A stretch of 64,000 nucleotides of DNA, from positions 1 through 64,000 of the forward strand of contig QWHC01000006.1 in the NCBI GenBank assembly GCA_021404685.1. The letters are read 5' to 3'. Position 1 is the stretch's first letter, and each line of letters opens with the position of its first letter. A program made the position numbers and the translations under genes. Of this stretch, positions 60,449 through 64,000 are shown in pieces. The DNA is from Chloroflexi bacterium CFX4 (GTDB lineage: Bacteria > Chloroflexota > Anaerolineae > Aggregatilineales > UBA2796). Below the pieces are notes generated by a model. That model ran no database searches, was not told the DNA's origin, and saw only the letters and a list, made by a program, of their open reading frames with translations.

Positions 60449-61738
60449 ATGCCTGATTTTCTAGACATTCCCGAACGGCTTGTACCGCTCCTAAGGGTGT
60501 TGGCTGAAACAGCCAAACACCATGCCACGCCTTTATACGTGGTAGGCGGCTTTGTGCGCGATAATCTGCTGAAGCTGCCAACCTACGAGCCTGATCTGGA
60601 CTTGGTGGCGGTTGGGAATGCGCCCGCCCTTGTCAAAGAATTGGCAGCGCAGCATGGCGGCAGCTTCACCGCACACCCGCCGTTTGGCACGGCAACATGG
60701 CATTTGCCCTCAGGAATGCCCATGCGTGCGATTGATTTTGCCACCACACGCACCGAGATCTATGCCACTGCGGCTGCTTTGCCGACGGTGACGCTTATCA
60801 GCGGTGCGGACGCCTTGCAGCGCGATGCACACCGCCGCGATTTTTCCGTGAACACGCTTGCCATGCAGCTTGCCCCTGAGCCATTTGGCGCCTTGATCGA
60901 TCCACTGGGTGCGCTGCCTGATCTGCACCAAGGCGTGCTACGTACTTTGCATCCACACAGCTTTAGTGACGACCCAACACGCCTGCTGCGCGCCGCCCGT
61001 TTTGTGGCACGGCTTGGTTTTCGGCTGGCGGCGGAGAGCATTGCCGAGCTACCGCAAGGACTGCCACATATTGCTGCCCTCAGCGGTGAGCGCCTGCGCC
61101 ACGAGTTCGATCTGATCTTTGCGGAAGAAATGCCTCACGTTGCCTTGCGCTGGCTGGCAGAGCATGGCGTGCTGGCTGCTATTGATCCAAGATTAACCTT
61201 TGATGAGCGTTTGGAGTCCGCCTATCCTGCTTTGCGTGCGCTGCGTGAGTCACCGCCTGATCTTGATCACCTTGCGGCAAGTTGGGCGCTTTTTGGCAGC
61301 ACATTCCCTGATGACGCGGCGCTTTTAGAGCGCCTTGCCCTGCCCAAAGCAACCCATCGGGCAGTCGCAGAGGTGCGCCGCGCACGGCTTGCCCTTGCCT
61401 GCCTTGAACCTACTGCGCCGCCGAGCCAAATTACCCGTGCGCTTGTGCCGTTTTGCACAGAAGCGGTGGTAGCTGCCGCGCTCATCGGCACGCCCACAGA
61501 TCGGGATCGGGTCTGGCAGTATTTAACCCTTTGGCGATATGCCCAACCTGCTGCGGATGGTAACTTTTTGCGTAGTCTGGGGTTGAAACCTAGTCCGCTT
61601 TTCGGTAGACTCCTCTCCCGCTTGCGGGATGCGCTTTTGGATGGTGAGGTAAGCTCACCTGAAGCGCAGCGCGCATTGCTTAAAGAATGGGTAAACAAAG
61701 CACAAGACGGCGCCAAGCCACACGAACACACCACATGA
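60449..61738 (+). CDS. CCA tRNA nucleotidyltransferase / poly(A) polymerase family protein
   Basis: A class II nucleotidyltransferase of about 429 residues. The catalytic motif is VVGGFVRDNLLKLPTYEPDLDLVAVG (GG-x-VRD and DLDLV, near residues 27-55). The neck motif with RRDFSVNTLAMQLAP follows, then RLLRAARFVARLGFRL. It adds or repairs the CCA end of tRNAs, or acts as a partial CC- or A-adding enzyme; sequence alone does not settle which. The start at 60449 is preferred over the ATG at 60407, which would add 14 basic residues. The stop overlaps the GNAT gene (ATGA). Confidence 0.9.
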   Translation: MPDFLDIPERLVPLLRVLAETAKHHATPLYVVGGFVRDNLLKLPTYEPDLDLVAVGNAPALVKELAAQHGGSFTAHPPFGTATWHLPSGMPMRAIDFATTRTEIYATAAALPTVTLISGADALQRDAHRRDFSVNTLAMQLAPEPFGALIDPLGALPDLHQGVLRTLHPHSFSDDPTRLLRAARFVARLGFRLAAESIAELPQGLPHIAALSGERLRHEFDLIFAEEMPHVALRWLAEHGVLAAIDPRLTFDERLESAYPALRALRESPPDLDHLAASWALFGSTFPDDAALLERLALPKATHRAVAEVRRARLALACLEPTAPPSQITRALVPFCTEAVVAAALIGTPTDRDRVWQYLTLWRYAQPAADGNFLRSLGLKPSPLFGRLLSRLRDALLDGEVSSPEAQRALLKEWVNKAQDGAKPHEHTT

Positions 61739-62265
61739 CCGCCATCGAACGCCACACACTCTTGCTACAAATGCAAGTGGTTTTCCGTGCTGCTGAACGT
61801 GACGATTTACCCAAGCTGGAATGGTACGGCAAATATACGCATTTTCGGCAGGTGTTTCAGCGCACCTACGAAGAACAACTGCGTGGGCAGCGCCTGATGC
61901 TGCTAGCGGATGTCAACGGCTTTCCAGTTGGACAAATCTTCATCCAGCTAGAAAACTACGAGGATTTGTGGCTGGATATGCGGAAGCGTGCCTACCTGTA
62001 TTCGCTGCGCGTGATGGATGCTTTTCAGCGGCAAGGGCTAGGATCGGCGCTGCTGCGCGAGGCAGAGACACTGCTGCGCGCTCAACGCTACGATTCGGTG
62101 AGCATTGCGGCAGCAAAGGATAATCTGGGTGCGCGGCGGCTCTATGAACGGCACGCTTTTCGCGTGGTTGCTGAAGATGCCGGACGCTGGAGCTACGTTG
62201 ATCACGAAGGGCTGACGCACTACGTTAACGAACCGTGTTGGATTCTTGAGAAGTTTTTGCGCTAA
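61735..62265 (+). CDS. GNAT family N-acetyltransferase
   Basis: A 176-residue GNAT enzyme. The acetyl-CoA pyrophosphate loop is MDAFQRQGLGSALLREAE (Q/R-x-x-G-x-G/A) near residue 93, followed by the SIAAAKDNLGARRLYERHAFRVV motif B. The substrate is unknown. The start was set at 61735, where ATGA overlaps the stop of the tRNA nucleotidyltransferase. Confidence 0.88.
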   Translation: MTAIERHTLLLQMQVVFRAAERDDLPKLEWYGKYTHFRQVFQRTYEEQLRGQRLMLLADVNGFPVGQIFIQLENYEDLWLDMRKRAYLYSLRVMDAFQRQGLGSALLREAETLLRAQRYDSVSIAAAKDNLGARRLYERHAFRVVAEDAGRWSYVDHEGLTHYVNEPCWILEKFLR

Positions 62266-62302
62266 TGCACTGGGTAACCCACTGTATAACGATTGAGGTG
62301 AT

Positions 62303-62662
62303 ATGACAAAGGCAACTGGTACACTGACTCCACGTTTAGAAGCTGTCAAAGTGCTGCGTTGGCGCGGCGGCAGCCACCCAACCTACCAAGCAATCACACT
62401 TCAAATGGCGCGGGAAGGAATGCGCGCCTACACTTGGGCGCAGAGCGCCAATTTCCGCTATCCACTCCGCAGCCAACAGTATGACAAAGTGCTGTACTGC
62501 GTTGAAGGCTCACTCGAAGTGGTGCTGCCTGACCTCAATCAGCGCGTGGTGCTGCGTCCGGGCGACCGCCTGGAACTGCCGCGCAATGTGCGCCACGCTA
62601 TGATCATCGGTGAACGCGGCGCACGCTGCGTTGAAGGCGAAAAAGCAACACTGGCGAACTAA
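62303..62662 (+). CDS. Small cupin-domain protein
   Basis: A 119-residue single-cupin protein. Motif 1 is seen as YDKVLYCVEGSLEVVLPD and motif 2 as LRPGDRLELPRNVRHAMIIGERG. The first His of motif 1 is replaced, so metal binding is uncertain. It may bind a small ligand or act as a sugar-binding protein. Four bases separate it from the next gene. Confidence 0.8.
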   Translation: MTKATGTLTPRLEAVKVLRWRGGSHPTYQAITLQMAREGMRAYTWAQSANFRYPLRSQQYDKVLYCVEGSLEVVLPDLNQRVVLRPGDRLELPRNVRHAMIIGERGARCVEGEKATLAN

Positions 62663-62666
62663 CCTT

Positions 62667-63110
62667 ATGCGCCGCCGTCGCCGTTCTGCGCCAACCGTCA
62701 CAGAGCCTGTCGAAGCATCCGCCGAAAGCGCGCTGCCGCGCCGCCTGACGCCGCCACGCCCGCGCTTGCCGTTCACCTTGCAAGGATCGGTGCTGCTTGG
62801 CATCTTGGCGGTGATTGGGCTTGGTGTGGTGTGGCTGCTGGCAAGTTTCGACATACTTCCTACAGCACTTGTGGTAGCAGTTCCCAGCGCGGCAGCAGCT
62901 TTTGGTGCGCTGTGGTTTTTGGCGGCGTTGGTGCGCCGCAACCCACGTGGCATCGTCTTTAGTGCGGCATGGCTTGGCGGGGCGCTCAGCTTGTTGCTGG
63001 CGGCACAAGGCATTGCGGCGGTTGGCACCACGCTGATCGGCTTGGTGTTCATCGCTGTCGGTGCGGCGCTCATCCTGCGCGGCTTGCTGATGGCAAACCA
63101 ACCGCTTTAG
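62667..63110 (+). CDS. Small integral membrane protein, function unknown
   Basis: A 147-residue protein. A basic cytoplasmic start (RRRRRSAPTV) leads to four hydrophobic segments (LLGILAVIGLGVVWLLASF, ALVVAVPSAAAAFGALWFLAALV, GIVFSAAWLGGALSLLLAAQGIA, TLIGLVFIAVGAALILRGLLM). No family recognised. The start at 62667 was chosen over an in-frame upstream ATG that lies inside the cupin gene. It ends at a bidirectional terminator. Confidence 0.65.
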   Translation: MRRRRRSAPTVTEPVEASAESALPRRLTPPRPRLPFTLQGSVLLGILAVIGLGVVWLLASFDILPTALVVAVPSAAAAFGALWFLAALVRRNPRGIVFSAAWLGGALSLLLAAQGIAAVGTTLIGLVFIAVGAALILRGLLMANQPL

Positions 63111-63117
63111 GCAAAAC

Positions 63118-63147
63118 AAGACGGGACGCCCTAGGGCGTCCCGTCTT
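63118..63147. terminator. Bidirectional terminator between convergent genes
   Basis: A perfect 15-base palindrome (AAGACGGGACGCCCT / AGGGCGTCCCGTCTT) lies 8 bases after the membrane-protein stop and 14 bases from the rplL stop on the other strand. It has AAAACAAG on one side and TTAATG on the other, so it can stop both transcripts. Confidence 0.85.
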
Positions 63148-63160
63148 AATGAGCAGCAGC

Positions 63161-63550
63161 TTACTTTACTTCGATCACTGCGCTAACTTCTTCGAGCTTC
63201 TTCTTCGCGTCGGCGGCGGCGTCCTTCGAGACGGCTTCCAAGACCGGCTTGGGCGCAGCTTCCACCAAATCCTTCGCCTCTTTCAAGCCAAGGTTGGTCA
63301 GGGCGCGCACGACCTTGATCACGTCAATCTTCTTCGGACCAACGTCCTTCAGAATCACGGTGAACTCGGTCTGCTCTTCAACAGGCTCAGCCTCTGCGGC
63401 AGGTGCTGCGCCGCCCATCGGCATCGCCATCATGGGCATGGCAGCGGCAGCCTTCACGCCCCAAGTTTCCTCAAGTGCCTTTGTCAGTTCGACGATCTCC
63501 AAAACGGTTAGCTTGCCCAGTTCGGCAACCAATGCTTGTACGTCTGCCAT
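63161..63550 (-). CDS. rplL: 50S ribosomal protein L7/L12
   Basis: A 129-residue L7/L12 stalk protein. The N-terminal dimerisation domain ([31 protein letters not shown]), the Ala/Met-rich hinge ([23 protein letters not shown]) and the C-terminal domain that recruits translation GTPases ([39 protein letters not shown]) are all typical. It follows rplJ in the usual order, 71 bases on. Confidence 0.97.
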   Translation of the reverse strand: MADVQALVAELGKLTVLEIVELTKALEETWGVKAAAAMPMMAMPMGGAAPAAEAEPVEEQTEFTVILKDVGPKKIDVIKVVRALTNLGLKEAKDLVEAAPKPVLEAVSKDAAADAKKKLEEVSAVIEVK

Positions 63551-63621
63551 AGTCGGATCAATCCTTTGTCGGGTTCAGATTTTCAGATAGTCAAAAGGTG
63601 TGGCGCACACAAGCGCCTTGC

Positions 63622-64000
63622 TTAGGCAGCGTCTGTGCCGCCGCCTTCCAGTTTATCGGTATATGCCTTCAACACTTGCGCCAAATTCTGCGCGGGCGTG
63701 CCAATGAGCGCCAAGAAGCCCGTGGCGGGGCTTTGGAGCGTGCCGATGAGCGTTGCCCGTGCTTCGTCTAGGGTTGGCATGGTCGAGAGCGCCTCGAGCT
63801 GCTCTGCCCTGAAGATCAACTCGCCTAGCACAGCGCCTTTCAGCACTAATTGCGGCTGATCTTTAATGCCGAGCAAGGTCTTGGTCACTTTCGTCACATC
63901 GCTGTAGGCGAGCGCAACGGCAACGGGACCCTCGAACAGGTCGTCAGGGGCGGCAAAGCCGCTTTCGCGCAGGGCAATTTTGAAGATGGTGTTCTTCACA
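63622..64000 (-). CDS. rplJ: 50S ribosomal protein L10, N-terminus cut by window end
   Basis: The last 126 codons of L10, which anchors L7/L12 to the 23S rRNA. Recognisable are VKNTIFKIALRESGF, the FEGPVAVALAYSDV region and the C-terminal helix that binds L7/L12 (AQNLAQVLKAYTDKL). The gene runs off the window; a GTG at 63997-63999 is an internal Val codon, not the start. About 45-50 codons are missing. Confidence 0.93.
   Translation of the reverse strand, partial: VKNTIFKIALRESGFAAPDDLFEGPVAVALAYSDVTKVTKTLLGIKDQPQLVLKGAVLGELIFRAEQLEALSTMPTLDEARATLIGTLQSPATGFLALIGTPAQNLAQVLKAYTDKLEGGGTDAA

Noticed and set aside
63997-63999. GTG as the start of rplJ
   Set aside because: It falls in the middle of the conserved VKNT motif of L10 and would leave the protein short by about 45-50 residues. 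The true start is beyond the window.

Overview
This 64 kb window reads as bacterial chromosome, probably from a Chloroflexota (Anaerolineae-like) organism. The signs are several secreted or lipid-anchored proteins with Pro/Thr-rich linkers, a universal-stress-protein/GpgS fusion, a eukaryote-type (type 2) isoleucyl-tRNA synthetase, menaquinone biosynthesis, and a complex I cluster that starts at nuoJ. The phylum is an inference from gene content, with no marker-tree support. Coding density is high and codon use is fairly uniform. I found no rRNA, tRNA, CRISPR array, prophage or insertion sequence.

Layout. 0-7.9 kb: comM-like ATPase, menG, a YhhN-type membrane protein, then a leftward operon (class V aminotransferase, AAA+ ATPase, secreted beta-propeller) and a phosphotransferase. 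8-15 kb: a surface-glycan group (GT2, methyltransferase, large membrane protein) and a giant secreted ExeM/NucH-type nuclease. 15.2-23 kb: long-form hibernation factor HPF, an orphan nucleotidyltransferase-like protein, two GT2 enzymes with a PhnD-like lipoprotein, an OmpR-type regulator, and the conserved yggU-yggT-yggS-pgeF group. 23.1-23.5 kb is a non-coding stretch with two clear stem structures. 23.5-27.7 kb: two small membrane proteins and ileS.

27.8-34.9 kb is a leftward glycan-catabolism operon: GH38 alpha-mannosidase, DUF4127 protein, FAD oxidoreductase and NanE epimerase. Its one good promoter has a perfect 7+2+7 palindrome, similar to GntR/HutC (DasR/NagR) operators, at the predicted transcription start. 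35-43 kb: an orphan WXG100 protein, holB, a PhnG-like protein, an SDR enzyme, ComEA, a TlpA/CcdA thiol-redox pair, and a compatible-solute pair (USP-GpgS fusion plus GT4). 43-46.8 kb: a lytic transglycosylase lipoprotein and an M29 aminopeptidase.

46.9-54.3 kb is nuoJKLMN, the membrane arm of complex I. NuoJ carries an insertion of about 200 residues that looks like two DUF4397 repeats, and NuoL and NuoM carry His/Asp-rich loops. 54.4-55.6 kb holds two tandem type II toxin-antitoxin modules, one clearly decayed. 55.6-64 kb: GT4, a secreted SBP-SH3-CARDB protein, a TIR-FGE fusion, tRNA nucleotidyltransferase, GNAT, cupin, a membrane protein, and the ribosomal stalk genes rplL and rplJ (cut by the window end).

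The items most worth a second look are the DUF4397-bearing NuoJ, the TIR-FGE fusion, the operator-controlled alpha-mannosidase/NanE operon, the stand-alone PhnG-like gene, and the structured intergenic region near 23.2 kb.
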